64,000 nucleotides of DNA, from positions 372,001-436,000 of the forward strand of contig CBDCEX010000015.1 of the NCBI GenBank assembly GCA_965216025.1, in the 5' to 3' direction. Shown piece after piece: positions 35,366-44,275 of the stretch; positions within the stretch are counted from its first letter, which is position 1, and every line of letters starts with the position of its first letter. The notes under the pieces were generated by a model, which saw only the letters and a program-made list of their open reading frames with translations, was not told where the DNA came from and did no database searches. The position numbers and the translations under genes were made by a program. The DNA is from JADFQT01 sp965216025 (GTDB taxonomy: Bacteria; Chloroflexota; Dehalococcoidia; Lucifugimonadales; UBA3495).

Positions 35366-37855
35366 TCAGGCAGGGGATGCGGCCGGCTCGGGCTCCTCCG
35401 GCTCCAGCTCCTTCTCCTTGGACCTGACGATAATTTTGCCATCTTCCAAGTCGAGCAGGGCTATCCCGCCAGCCTTAATTTTGCCTCCCAGCAGCTCGTC
35501 CGACAGGATGTCCTCAACCTCGTTTTGAATCAGCCGGCGCAAAGGTCGGGCGCCCAACACAGGATCGAACCCTTTTTCACCCAGGTAACCCCGTGCCGCG
35601 TCGGTCATCTCCAGACCAATCTCCTTTTCCTCCAGTTCCTTCCTCACCATAGCCATCATCAGGTCAACGATGGACAGAATCTCATCACGGGCCAGCTGGT
35701 GGAACACAATGGTAGCGTCCAAGCGGTTGAGGAACTCCGGCCGGAAGAAGCGCTTCACTTCATCCATGACCTTATCCTTCATCCGCTCGTAAGACTGGTT
35801 CTCGGTTTGGGCCTGGTCCGCCTTGACGGCGAAACCCATGGTCATGTCCCGCTTGATCAGGTCGGAGCCCAGGTTACTGGTCATGACTATAATCGAGTTG
35901 CGGAACTCCACCCGGCGGCCCCGGGCGTCGGTCAACTGCCCAGCGTCGAAGATCTGAAGCAAGATATTGAAGACCTCAGGGTGGGCCTTCTCGATCTCGT
36001 CCAACAAAATGGCGCAGTAGTTCTTGCGTCTCACACCTTCGGTTAGCTGCCCACCCTCGTCGTAGCCCACGTAGCCCGGAGGCGCGCCGATCAAGCGGGC
36101 CACGGTGTGACGCTCCTGAAACTCGGACATATCCAGGCGAATCATGTTGTCCTCATCGCCGAACATGAACTCTGCCAGAGCACGCACCAACTCGGTCTTA
36201 CCCACGCCGGTGGGACCCAGGAAGAGGAAGACTCCGATGGGATGCCGGGGATCTTTGAGTCCGGCCCGGGCCCGGCGTACCGCCTTGGAGATGTTGACGA
36301 TAGCCTCATCCTGACCAATGATCCGTTTGTGCAGCTCCTCTTCCATTTTGAGCAGCCGCTCCGTCTCTTCCTCAGCCAAGCGAGTGATCGGAATGCCGGT
36401 CCACATGCTGACTACTTCCGCGATATCCTCTTCCATGACCTGGGCGCGTTCCTTGAGGCGACCCTCGTGCCATTCCTTTTCCAGCTCATCCAAGTTCTGG
36501 TTGAGGTGCAACTCCTTGTCTCGAAGCTCGGCCGCCACCTCATACTGCTGGGAGGCAATAGCCTCGTCCTTTTCCTTTCTGACCTTTTCCAGACCCTGCT
36601 GGGCCTCTTTAACTGAGGGCGGTGTGGTACTACCCCGCAGCCGCACCCTGGAACCCGCTTCGTCCAGCAAGTCAATGGCTTTGTCCGGCAAGAAACGGTC
36701 CGGCAAGAAACGGCTGGCCAAATTCGTGGCCGCTTTTACCGCCCCATCTGTTATGTCTACGTTATGGTGATCTTCATATCGGCTCTTGACCCCGGCCAAG
36801 ATAGCCATAGTTTCATCAGTAGAGGGCTCCTCAACCCGTACCGGCTGCAACCGCCGCTCCAGCGCCGGGTCCCGCTCCACATATTTGCGGTAGTCATCCA
36901 ACGTGGTAGCGCCGATGCACTGGATTTCGCCACGGGCCAAAGACGGCTTGAGGATGTTGGAGGCATCAACCGCGCCTTCCGCCGCTCCGGCGCCGACGAT
37001 GGTGTGGATTTCATCAATGAATAGAACGCAGTTTCCAGAGCTCTTGATCTCCTCAATCACCTTCTTGAGGCGCTCTTCGAACTCACCGCGATATTTGGTC
37101 CCCGCGACCAGCGCTCCCATATCCAAAGTTACCAGCCGCTTACCCTGCAAGGTTTCCGGCACATCACCCGAGCCGATGCGCTGGGCCATGGCCTCCACAA
37201 TCGCCGTCTTGCCAACCCCGGGTTCACCCACCAGGACCGGATTATTCTTGGTGCGGCGGCTCAAGATTTGAACCACCCTCTCCAACTCCTTCTCCCGCCC
37301 AATGACCGGGTCGAGTTTATCGGCCCGGGCTGCCACCGTGAGGTCAATGCCTAACTGGTCTAGGGTTGGAGTACGGCTGGTGCTGCGAGTTCCCTGGGAG
37401 CCGCTGGGGGAGCTGTTACTCAAGATTCGATGGGTTTCGGCCCGAACCTTTTCCAGGCTGACCCCCAAACTCTCCAGGACACCGGCGGCCACGCCTTCCC
37501 CCTCGCGGAGCAGGCCAATAAGAAGGTGCTCGGTACCTATGTATGTATGGTTCATCCGGCGAGCTTCATCGACCGCCAATTCAACAACTTTCTTAGCCCT
37601 GGGGGTTAGTCCAATCTCACCCTGGGTGGGCTTCTCACCACGACCTATAATAAATTCTACTGCTGAGCGGACTTTACTGAGGTCAACTCCCAGCCCGGAG
37701 AGGACCCGCGCCGCAACGCCTTCAGTTTCTCTTACCAATCCGAGCAGGATATGCTCGGTCCCTATGTAGTTGTGATTAAACCGCTGGGCCTCTTCCTGGG
37801 CCAGCGATAGCACCCGTCTCGCTCTTTCGGAAAACTTCTCGAATCTGCTTCCCAT
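35366..37855 (-). CDS. clpC: ATP-dependent Clp protease ATPase subunit ClpC
   Basis: The 829-residue AAA+ unfoldase feeds ClpP. It has two N-terminal Clp_N repeats (about 5-70 and 80-145), AAA-1 with Walker A VGEPGVGKT (about 209-217) and Walker B CVLFIDEIHT, and a UVR-type middle coiled coil (EKDEAIASQQYEVAAELRDK). AAA-2 has FLGPTGVGKTELVRA and AILLDEIEKAHPE, and the C-terminal D2-small domain ends at LIQNEVEDILSDELL. Size is normal. No ctsR, mcsA or mcsB is adjacent, so control may differ from Firmicutes. A consensus promoter lies 100 bp upstream. Confidence 0.96.
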   Translation of the reverse strand: MGSRFEKFSERARRVLSLAQEEAQRFNHNYIGTEHILLGLVRETEGVAARVLSGLGVDLSKVRSAVEFIIGRGEKPTQGEIGLTPRAKKVVELAVDEARRMNHTYIGTEHLLIGLLREGEGVAAGVLESLGVSLEKVRAETHRILSNSSPSGSQGTRSTSRTPTLDQLGIDLTVAARADKLDPVIGREKELERVVQILSRRTKNNPVLVGEPGVGKTAIVEAMAQRIGSGDVPETLQGKRLVTLDMGALVAGTKYRGEFEERLKKVIEEIKSSGNCVLFIDEIHTIVGAGAAEGAVDASNILKPSLARGEIQCIGATTLDDYRKYVERDPALERRLQPVRVEEPSTDETMAILAGVKSRYEDHHNVDITDGAVKAATNLASRFLPDRFLPDKAIDLLDEAGSRVRLRGSTTPPSVKEAQQGLEKVRKEKDEAIASQQYEVAAELRDKELHLNQNLDELEKEWHEGRLKERAQVMEEDIAEVVSMWTGIPITRLAEEETERLLKMEEELHKRIIGQDEAIVNISKAVRRARAGLKDPRHPIGVFLFLGPTGVGKTELVRALAEFMFGDEDNMIRLDMSEFQERHTVARLIGAPPGYVGYDEGGQLTEGVRRKNYCAILLDEIEKAHPEVFNILLQIFDAGQLTDARGRRVEFRNSIIVMTSNLGSDLIKRDMTMGFAVKADQAQTENQSYERMKDKVMDEVKRFFRPEFLNRLDATIVFHQLARDEILSIVDLMMAMVRKELEEKEIGLEMTDAARGYLGEKGFDPVLGARPLRRLIQNEVEDILSDELLGGKIKAGGIALLDLEDGKIIVRSKEKELEPEEPEPAASPA

Positions 37856-37955
37856 ATTACCGCTCCTGGTAGGTCAGCGTTAGCTTATCTGAGTAGGTTG
37901 TTGACCGGAACGCTAGAGCCCTCACTCACAACGCCAACGTCCTAGTGTATCTAAG

Positions 37956-37984
37956 ATTATAGGGTACTCAGAAAGTAGTGTAAA
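37956..37984 (-). promoter_or_regulatory. clpC promoter, sigma70 type
   Basis: On the minus strand TTTACA (37984-37979), a 17-bp spacer and TATAAT (37961-37956) form a near-consensus promoter about 100 bp before the clpC ATG. No CIRCE inverted repeat or CtsR heptad repeat was seen in the leader. Confidence 0.75.
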
Positions 37985-38159
37985 GGTGTTGGCTTGCCTG
38001 CTGGCGTATCAAATTACCTAATTCGATTTGCCTCAAGGGCTAGTTGACCAACCCAAGCCTAGCGGCGCCGTCATCAGACTTCAAGGGGAAGGAAGAATAC
38101 CAACGACCCAATTAGGGTTTTAGCCGCTAGACAAACCGGACACATTGGGCGTAATAAAT

Positions 38160-38275
38160 CCCGGCGGTGACCTATTTTCCCACTCCGTCACCAGAGCAGT
38201 ATCGTCGGCGCTGGGGCGCTTCACTACCGTGTTCGGGATGGGAACGGGTGGGTCCACCCCGCTAGAACCACCAAG
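38160..38275 (-). rRNA. rrf: 5S rRNA, unlinked to 16S/23S
   Basis: The roughly 116-nt minus-strand sequence holds the 5S signatures CCCATCCCGAACACGG and GGTGGACCCACCCG. Ends CTTGGTGGT and ACCGCCGGG pair over nine positions (with GU pairs). No 23S or 16S sequence lies within the 400 bases upstream or before clpC downstream, so the gene stands alone. Confidence 0.92.
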
Positions 38276-38290
38276 AAATATAACGGCCCA

Positions 38291-38319
38291 AGTATGCGCT
38301 TTTTTTCACGATCGTGCAA
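38291..38319 (-). promoter_or_regulatory. Promoter of the 5S rRNA gene
   Basis: TTGCAC (38319-38314), a 17-bp spacer and CATACT (38296-38291) on the minus strand lie 16 bp before the 5S gene. This supports independent transcription of the 5S gene. Confidence 0.55.
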
Positions 38320-38759
38320 GAGGATATTAGGACCAAACCAATATCAATCTTTCTTTTGGGCCTGCAAGGATAATGCGGCTGGTGGCGGTTTCTTCGCGGT
38401 CTGGCTCGTTGGATCGGGCTGGGGCAGAACTGAGAGGAATCCTTCTATTTGGCCGGCATTGGCTGTGGTAAAATATTCCGCAAGGTTTAGTAGACGGGTT
38501 ATGGGGAAGGTATGGGTGGTGCGGCGTCCTTCCGGGTCAACCCAGCCCGGGTCTATGGAGAGGGAGGAATGTGGCCCTTCCCCAGCAGCTTTCCTCGTTG
38601 CTGGCGGACCCGGCTAAAAGCAAGCCAGTGCCGGCCAGGTGACGTGGTCCCCTTTTTGGGATAGTCTAAGGATGGTCTTTCGGCGCGATTCCGGGCGATA
38701 CTACCCAGGGCCATCACCGTTCCTGCGAGCCCTCATCTGCAAGTTTACCCCAGAACCCT
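38320..38759. other. Non-coding gap
   Basis: Between the 5S promoter and tRNA-Lys I see no supported gene, rRNA fragment or repeat. Confidence 0.5.
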
Positions 38760-38836
38760 GGGCCGTTAGCTCAGTTTGGCAGAGCACCGGACTTTTAATC
38801 CGGGTGTCATGGGTTCGATCCCCATACGGCCCACCA
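38760..38836 (+). tRNA. tRNA-Lys(TTT)
   Basis: Acceptor GGGCCGT/ACGGCCC, anticodon arm CCGGA-CTTTTAA-TCCGG, T arm ATGGGTTCGATCCCCAT and encoded CCA. A decayed integrase gene ends 73 bp downstream, so its 3' end is a likely attachment site. Confidence 0.95.
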
Positions 38837-38908
38837 TTTTTAGATAGCTAAATTTGCCGCTTGTCCTTTCATTAAATTGGCCGTAACCCCTTTTTGACAG
38901 CCACGCGG

Positions 38909-39485
38909 CTAAGAAGCGAATAACTGGTCCATCTGCATAGCTGCATTTTGCTTGGCGGCGAGCATCACATGAGAGTAGTTGTTCATCGTTAGGGCGATCT
39001 GGCTGTGCCCCAATACCTCCTGGATATCCTTCATCTGAACGCCTCTAGCTAACGACAGCGTGGCGCAAGAGTGGCGCAAAGTTTCGACTCAACACCGAGG
39101 GGTCCACCGGTCCGCCCAGCGGGCCAGGGAATACCAAACCCTGGTCCTGATAGGCTCCGCAAAGCTCCACCTGGTCGAGGAGTTGATTACCCCTGTGAGC
39201 CCGAAGCATGTCCACGGTGCTTGGGTCAAGCGCGATTCCGGAGCGGAAGCACATCACCGATCCAATCCAACTCGTGAGGTATTCACGGACGGCCACCTTG
39301 CTGTAATCAACAGGAATGCCGTCATCTACTATCGCCAGTAGCTTCCGCAACTGCTGCTGAGCTTTCGCCTTGGTACCCTTGACGGTGACCCATTTTTGCT
39401 TTCGCTTACCGGTCGCGGGGTCGCGGCCCACGTCCAAGATGACGCTCCAGAAATCCTGGGCTCGCTTCTTGATTGTGCCTCTCAA
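38909..39485 (-). pseudogene. Tyrosine integrase, internally deleted and frameshifted
   Basis: The N-terminus is an arm-binding domain (MRGTIKKRAQDFWSVILDVG, KQKWVTVKGTKAKAQQQLRK). After EYLTSWI about 100 residues are missing. The C-terminal catalytic part resumes (LDPSTVDMLRAHR, LVFPGPLGGPVDP) and shifts frame near 39050 into LRHSCATLSLARGVQMKDIQ, VLGHSQIALTMNNYSHVM. The RHxxR-like, LGH and Tyr motifs of phage integrases are thus present. The stop is at 38909. It is the remnant of an element integrated at tRNA-Lys and cannot be active. Confidence 0.85.
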
Positions 39486-39580
39486 AATTCCAACTCCTTG
39501 TTAGCGTTTCGAACCGAATCATCGGCCCAGGTCCAGGCCAAGCCTAAAGGCTTGACTCCTTGGATGGGAGGAGGGCGTAC

Positions 39581-39769
39581 ATGGTCACTCGAATTCGACG
39601 GGCAACTTACAACGTCGAAGAGCCCACACGGATTATAGGAATTGGCCGGACGGCGGCTTATGAAGGTGTCCGGTCGAGTGCTATACCTTCAATCCGAATA
39701 GGCGCGCGGTGGCTAATCCCACGGACTGAGCTGGAGCGACTGCCGGCCCCCCCGAAACAGGCGGCCTAG
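39581..39769 (+). CDS. Excisionase-like HTH protein
   Basis: The 62-residue protein starts at the ATG at 39581, after GGAGGAGGG. TYNVEEPTRIIGIGRTAAYE, then IPSIRIGARWLIPRTELERL is the MerR-like winged HTH of phage excisionases (helix, then 'Pxirig.rwliPr' wing). It sits divergently from the integrase remnant and would direct excision of the element. Intact, but its integrase is not. Confidence 0.75.
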   Translation: MVTRIRRATYNVEEPTRIIGIGRTAAYEGVRSSAIPSIRIGARWLIPRTELERLPAPPKQAA

Positions 39770-39787
39770 TGGCGGAGCAAAGAAAAA

Positions 39788-39807
39788 CCCGCCGTAGTAG
39801 CGGCGGG
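39788..39807 (-). terminator. Hairpin terminator after the excisionase gene
   Basis: CCCGCCG-TAGTAG-CGGCGGG is followed on the minus strand by GTTTTTCTTTG. That makes a good Rho-independent terminator for leftward transcription; it may also stop rightward transcripts. Confidence 0.55.
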
Positions 39808-39823
39808 CAGCACATCCCCCAAC

Positions 39824-39881
39824 TCGGAGGTGATTGATGCAGGACCATTATATCGGAGGTGATTGATGCAGGACCATTATA
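39824..39881. repeat. Tandem duplication of a 29-bp unit
   Basis: Two exact head-to-tail copies of a 29-bp unit beginning TCGGAGGTGATTGATGCAGG. Each contains an AGGTGATTG ribosome-like site and an ATG. There are no spacers, so it is not a CRISPR array. Confidence 0.7.
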
Positions 39882-40162
39882 ATAGAGATCGCGTTGAGCC
39901 AATCGATCCGGTTGGATTGGTAGATCTGGTTTTCTTGATGAGAACGCTGATTGCCACTGAATTCCTGTGGTAGGACCTACCACAGCCTCTCCCGCTGTTC
40001 TTAAAATGAGGGGATCGAAGGGCTGGCAGACATTTTGAGTGTGGCCTAATGAGTCACCCCATCGATATCGCGATAAACCGGATGTACCCGGGTGAGAAAC
40101 TTCTATAATAAAGACATAAAGACGCCAGGTGGCGCAAGTTTACTCATTCATTCCACGAGCAG
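39882..40162. other. Non-coding gap
   Basis: No gene is supported between the tandem repeat and the truncated replication-type frame. AT-rich patches (TATAATAAAGACATAAAG near 40105) could hold a promoter for it. Confidence 0.35.
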
Positions 40163-40355
40163 TCCCTGACCGTTGATGAGCTCATAGAAGAAGTGATCCA
40201 GGGGTACTCCTTCTGTCCGGTGATGAAGGACAGCCACCACAAGCTGGAAAACTTCGTCAGCGCTCAGCACACCGGGTTAGACGATGACCGGGGCACCTCC
40301 GCATCCTTAATCGACTTGCTGGTGGAGGACCCCTTTACCGCCGACCACGCCGGCT
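40163..40355 (+). pseudogene. N-terminal fragment of a phage/plasmid replication-type protein, cut by IS66
   Basis: The frame reads LTVDELIEEVIQGYSFCPVM, SHHKLENFVSAQHTGLDDDR and SLIDLLVEDPFTADHAG up to the IS66 end at 40356. The pattern (TVDEL, KxNF, DxDxG, PF) resembles the N-terminus of primase- or helicase-type proteins in mobile elements, from memory only. The remainder is not found beyond the IS66 copy, where a luciferase-like fragment lies instead. Confidence 0.5.
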
Positions 40356-41786
40356 GTAAGTGTTCAGATTTGAGGGGAAGCGAGCAACCGGCGGCATTCC
40401 AGGAGGGGATTGAGACCTCTAGCCCGCCAGGTGCCAAAGAGGGATGCCAAGGTCATCTTGCTGTCGGTGCCCTGCCCTGAGCGGGTGCCGCCGCTGATCT
40501 TGCGACTGGTTACCAGATGCCGCAGGCTCCGCTCGGCGGCGTTGTTGTCTGAGGGCACGGCTGGGTCCGACACGAAGACAAACAGTTCCTTGATGAACCG
40601 TTCCATGCGCCGGCAGAGCTTGGCCTGAACCGCCAGGGGATCTTTAAGGAAAGGCCGCGCCAAGACCATTAGTTTCTCCTCCAGCATTAGCTGGGTGCGA
40701 TGGCCTGGCTGGGCTCGGGGAAGGACCGAGGCCTTGGCCTCCGTGTAGACCTGGTGAACCGCCTCGGCCCACTGAGCCAGCCCAGCGTCTTCTGAGTACA
40801 ACCCTTTCAGGTCATGGATATCCCGCAGCAGATGAGCCCAGCACCGTTGCTTCAGGCCCGGGTAGTGGTTATAGGCGGCGTAGAAATCACTGACCAACAC
40901 TCCGCTGAAGGAGGAATCCAGCACCTCATCCACCACCCCCTTATCCCGACCCCGACGCAGGAAGTATCGTTCGCTGGGAGTGCTGAAGGTCCAAACATAG
41001 CCGTTGCTCCCGTCCTGGCGCCAGCCGGTTTCGTCGCCCTGCACCACGGGACTGGCGCGGACTTGCTCGAGCACCTCTCGCACCGCCGTCTCAGCCTGAC
41101 GGGCTACTCCATGGACGGCCTGGACGATGGCACCAACACTCAGGTGCAACTGATGGACGGTCTCCAGGTACCATTGGATGATTCTTATGGGCAACCGTCC
41201 CTCCTCCCGCAGGGTCACCATCAGGCTTACCAGATTGACCCCCAGGCGCTGCTGGCCCAGAACCACCCCCTGCAGGGCCTCTTTGGGCAGCCGGCGCCGC
41301 TGGCATACCGGACAGATGCGGGCTACCAGGGCGTGCTCGGTCACTTCTACCGGAGCCACCGGTAGCTCAATGACTTCCCGAGTTCGCTGTACCCATCCGC
41401 CGTTCAGGTGAGTCCCGCAGTCGGGACAGACCGCCACGGCATGCTCCACCCGCTGGGTAGGAGTCATGCGCTGGCGGGCGAAGCCATGGCGGCGCGGCTT
41501 TCTGGGCTCCTTTTTCTCCGGCGCTTGCCGGCTGGAGTGCGGCTGATTACCCGGCATCCCCGACGACCCGCGCCGGTTGGGACGGGATTCCAGAACCCCA
41601 ATCCGCCTTTGCAAATCGGCAATGACTGCCCGCTGGCCGGCAATTATCTCCAGCAGAGTTTCGCGACTCGCCGCGTTCAGGTCTAGTTCAGTGTCCATCT
41701 CCCTGGTATGCCACAACTCCCCCGGCCATGACAGCGTTTTTCCAACGGCTTTGAGCCAATTCACCTCATCAAGTCTGAACAGTTAC
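40356..41786 (-). mobile_element. IS66-family element, copy 1
   Basis: The 1431-bp element has inverted ends GTAASTGTTCAGAYTTGA. One gene only is present, so it belongs to the single-ORF (ISBst12-like) branch of IS66. It is about 99% identical to copy 2 at 49063-50493, which is inverted relative to it. The flanking 8-mers do not match each other (CTAGGCAG and AGCCGGCG), so a deletion or rearrangement occurred at or after insertion. Confidence 0.9.
40364..41764 (-). CDS. IS66-family transposase (TnpC type), copy 1
   Basis: The 466-residue transposase begins with a coiled coil (SRETLLEIIAGQRAVIADLQRR). It then has a zinc-ribbon (AVCPDCGTHLNGG, RICPVCQRRRL). The DDE domain follows: SPVVQGDETGWRQDGSNGYV (first Asp), VLVSDFYAAYNHYPGLKQRC (second Asp) and PSDNNAAERSLRHL (Glu). 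Intact. The start is a GTG in both copies. No tnpA or tnpB accompanies it. Confidence 0.92.
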   Translation of the reverse strand: MNWLKAVGKTLSWPGELWHTREMDTELDLNAASRETLLEIIAGQRAVIADLQRRIGVLESRPNRRGSSGMPGNQPHSSRQAPEKKEPRKPRRHGFARQRMTPTQRVEHAVAVCPDCGTHLNGGWVQRTREVIELPVAPVEVTEHALVARICPVCQRRRLPKEALQGVVLGQQRLGVNLVSLMVTLREEGRLPIRIIQWYLETVHQLHLSVGAIVQAVHGVARQAETAVREVLEQVRASPVVQGDETGWRQDGSNGYVWTFSTPSERYFLRRGRDKGVVDEVLDSSFSGVLVSDFYAAYNHYPGLKQRCWAHLLRDIHDLKGLYSEDAGLAQWAEAVHQVYTEAKASVLPRAQPGHRTQLMLEEKLMVLARPFLKDPLAVQAKLCRRMERFIKELFVFVSDPAVPSDNNAAERSLRHLVTSRKISGGTRSGQGTDSKMTLASLFGTWRARGLNPLLECRRLLASPQI

Positions 41787-42350
41787 CTGCCTAGCAGCAT
41801 ACTTGACGCTGTCCAAAGCATGAGTGGGGTACCACAGGGGAGGGTAAGGCTGTTGCAAAGGTTTCAACTCCATGGGGACGTCGTTAAATTGGAAATACTT
41901 ACCTTGGTAAGTGAGTCGTTCCTTAGTCATGACCTTCACCAATACCGCAAGCGACTCCTCTAAGATTGCGCGGGATTCGGTCGGATCGACCCCGAAGTAG
42001 CCTAGCTCGTAAGGAGAAACGCCCCGGCCGAACCCCAAATCTAGGCGGCCACTGGAGAGTTGGTCCAGCATGCAGACTTCTTCGATTAGCCGCAGTGGAT
42101 TGTACAGTGGCAACCAGTATCCCAATGGTCCCAGCCGTATGTGTTGAGTGCGTTGGGCCGCTGCGGCCAGGAACAATGCGGGCGAAGGCGCCATGCCAAG
42201 AGGGGTAAAATGGTGCTCAGCAAGATGGTAACCCAGGAATCCAGCCGAATCGGCTACTTCCAGTAAGTGCAGTCGCTCTTCATACAACTTGTGCAGCGGT
42301 ACCTTGCCCCGGTCTATCCAGTCGAACAATCCAAATTTTACTTGCTCCAT
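41787..42350 (-). pseudogene. Luciferase-like monooxygenase, C-terminus cut by IS66
   Basis: About 188 residues remain from the ATG at 42350, preceded by GAGGAG. MEQVKFGLFDWIDRGKVPLH, GFLGYHLAEHHFTPLGMAPS and LDLGFGRGVSPYELGYFGVD match the bacterial luciferase-like, F420- or FMN-dependent TIM-barrel family. Normal length is about 350. The frame enters the IS66 end after SVKYAARQ, so the C-terminal half of the barrel is lost and not found nearby. Probably inactive. Confidence 0.85.
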
Positions 42351-42365
42351 AACCGTCTCCTCGGT

Positions 42366-42608
42366 TCAAGATTGGTACAAGATTTCAGAGCTATTCTCTC
42401 TTGGCTTTGGCAGAGGCTCGGCGAGCAGGGACATGGCCTTCTCCCGGTCGCCCGTATCCGTTCGTTCTGAGCCTGTCGAAGAATGGCGCTGGAGTAGAGG
42501 GTCGGCGTAATCACAGCAGGCCCAGGCCAGCTCGGGCCTATAACCTGCTTTGCGGCAGAAGGCCAGGGCCTCCTCAAAGTGGCCGGCAGCCTGGTCCAGA
42601 TGGCCCAA
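42366..42608 (-). pseudogene. TPR-protein C-terminal remnant (paralogue of 42974-44275)
   Basis: MGHLDQAAGHFEEALAFCRK, GYRPELAWACCDYAD and GDREKAMSLLAEPL closely match the last TPR units of the kinase-AAA-TPR gene next door; the DNA is roughly 80% identical by eye. The REP-like unit CGTTCGTTCTGAGCCTGTCG interrupts it at the same codon as in the neighbour. The rest of this second gene is missing. Confidence 0.7.
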
Positions 42609-42620
42609 AACTGTCTTCCC

Positions 42621-42917
42621 CTATTGACCCCAGTGTCCTCGTTCTTTTCTTATGGCTATGTTGTCATTCACGGGCACAACTTCGCTTTTGCCGATATTCC
42701 TCTGCCCACGTAGTAGTTCCGTCACGGCTGCAAAGTCACTTGCCTCTATGATGGCGTATGACTTATGAGAAGGCTGGTGTCCCCATACTCCCAGAACCTT
42801 CACTTCATCATTGCCTTCAATCCATTTCTGGGCCTCTCGCTGTGCATCGGGTCCCGGCCCGTCGGGCCTTCCTGGACATGTTAGATGGTCGTGTTCGTTT
42901 GTAACGTGAAAAAGCAT
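42621..42917 (-). CDS. DUF3303-like small protein
   Basis: The 98-residue protein starts at the ATG at 42917, after AAGGAG. MLFHVTNEHDHLTCP, VKVLGVWGHQPSHKSYAIIE, ASDFAAVTEL and SEVVPVNDN match the pattern of DUF3303 proteins (dimeric ferredoxin-like fold). No known reaction. It lies between the two TPR remnants and appears intact. Confidence 0.65.
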   Translation of the reverse strand: MLFHVTNEHDHLTCPGRPDGPGPDAQREAQKWIEGNDEVKVLGVWGHQPSHKSYAIIEASDFAAVTELLRGQRNIGKSEVVPVNDNIAIRKERGHWGQ

Positions 42918-42973
42918 GTCTTTCTCCTTTTCCTACCCTTTGTTACCAAGCTGTGGAACCAAATTTAGCGGAA

Positions 42974-44275
42974 CTACGCCCGCAAAATCTCCCGCCGGGA
43001 CAGTACCCGCTCCATCAAAGGCCGCATGCCCAGCTCGCTGGAGATGGCCAACGACTCGTCCAGCAAGGTCATGGCCTTCTCTTGGTCGCCAATATCCGTT
43101 CGTGCTGAGCTTGTCGAAGCACGCTGGAGCAGGGTGTCGGCGTAGTCGCAGCAAGTCCAGGCCAGCTCGGGCCGGTAGCCCGCTTTGCGGCAGAAGGACA
43201 GGGCGTCCTCGAAGTGGTGGGCAGCCTGATCCAGGTTGCCCATTGTGTGGGACAGGAGGCCCAATTTTCGGTCGCCGGAGACCAAATAGGCCATCAAACC
43301 TCGGATCAAACCGAGTTTGTGATACTGCTCTTCCGCCGCTTCAGCATCCTTCTGGATTACCGCCATTAACCCTTTACCGATTCTGGCGAAGGTTTCCACA
43401 AAGGGTGTTATGGGCCTCATCGCAATAACTGCGTCAGCGGTCGAGCCGATTCTGCCAAACATACTGATATCGCCAGTGATTCGGGCCACCAGACCGAGGG
43501 TCGCCACGGTCCATCCGTACTCCAAGGTCGGTGCGGGTTTGTTGACATCCAACAGCTCTATAAGCCGAACCAGGTACACCTGGCCTTGATCGAAATCACC
43601 CAAGTCATGCTCCAACAACGCGCGGGGCGCCAGGAGACGTACATCCTTTGGCGAAGTTTCTAGACCTTTATCACAATAGGAGCGGGCTAAAGACCAGTTG
43701 CCACGGGCTCGGGTCACATACAGGTTGCCACTCAGCGCACGCCCCAGCCAGGTGCGGTCTCGGAGTTTTTCTGCCGGCGCAAGGCTTGCTTGCGCGTACT
43801 CCATGGACGCATCGGAGTCTCCCATCGCCACTGTGGCCGTGGCCCCAGTGTATTGAAGCAGTACCTCGGAATAGAGGTGATCCGGGTCCGGGGCCAGCCG
43901 CATCGCTTTTTGTACCTTTTCCAGAGCGTGCCCCGGCAGCAGATTGTATATATCCACGAAGGCGGCGTCAGCGAGAATTTGCATCTCCAGCAGCGCATCC
44001 TCCTCCCGTTGAGCTATCACCAGGCCCCGCTCGTAAGCTTGCTGAGCTCCTTCGTAGTCCGCTTCCTGAAAGTAAAGCATCGAACCATAACGGGCCAGGA
44101 GCCGGCCCGCATCATGCGAATCGGGTGGTACCAGCGTTAGGGCGTCGGCGATAAGTTCGGGCGCTCCGGCCAACTGGCTAGCCAGGAGCGGTAGCGGATA
44201 CCCGGCCACTGTTACAGCAAGCGCCACGTTGCCATGCTGAACGTGGTAGTCAAATCCACGCCTCAGATTGGTTAG
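42974..44275 (-). pseudogene. Kinase-AAA-TPR gene, C-terminal TPR part
   Basis: Coding resumes after the IS1380 element as LTNLRRGFDYHVQHGNVALA and runs about 430 residues to the stop at 42974. It consists of repeated TPR-like helix pairs (ARYGSMLYFQEADYEGAQQA, MGNLDQAAHHFEDALSFCRK). TPR regions bind partner proteins and in this family probably sense the signal. A REP-like unit at 43097-43119 is read in frame as part of STSSARTDIGD. On its own it could start at the GTG at 44227, but no ribosome site supports this. Confidence 0.8.
43097..43119. repeat. REP-like unit inside the TPR coding region
   Basis: CGTTCGTGCTGAGCTTGTCG plus three bases matches the dispersed units at 28116, 30941, 42459 and 58113. 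It is read in frame on the minus strand. Confidence 0.65.

Noticed and set aside
39824..39881. Start of a CRISPR array
   Set aside because: Two units lie head to tail with no spacer, and there is no cas gene in the window.
42916..43428. Plus-strand open frame of 170 codons
   Set aside because: Shadow of the TPR coding region on the minus strand; no ribosome site or motif.
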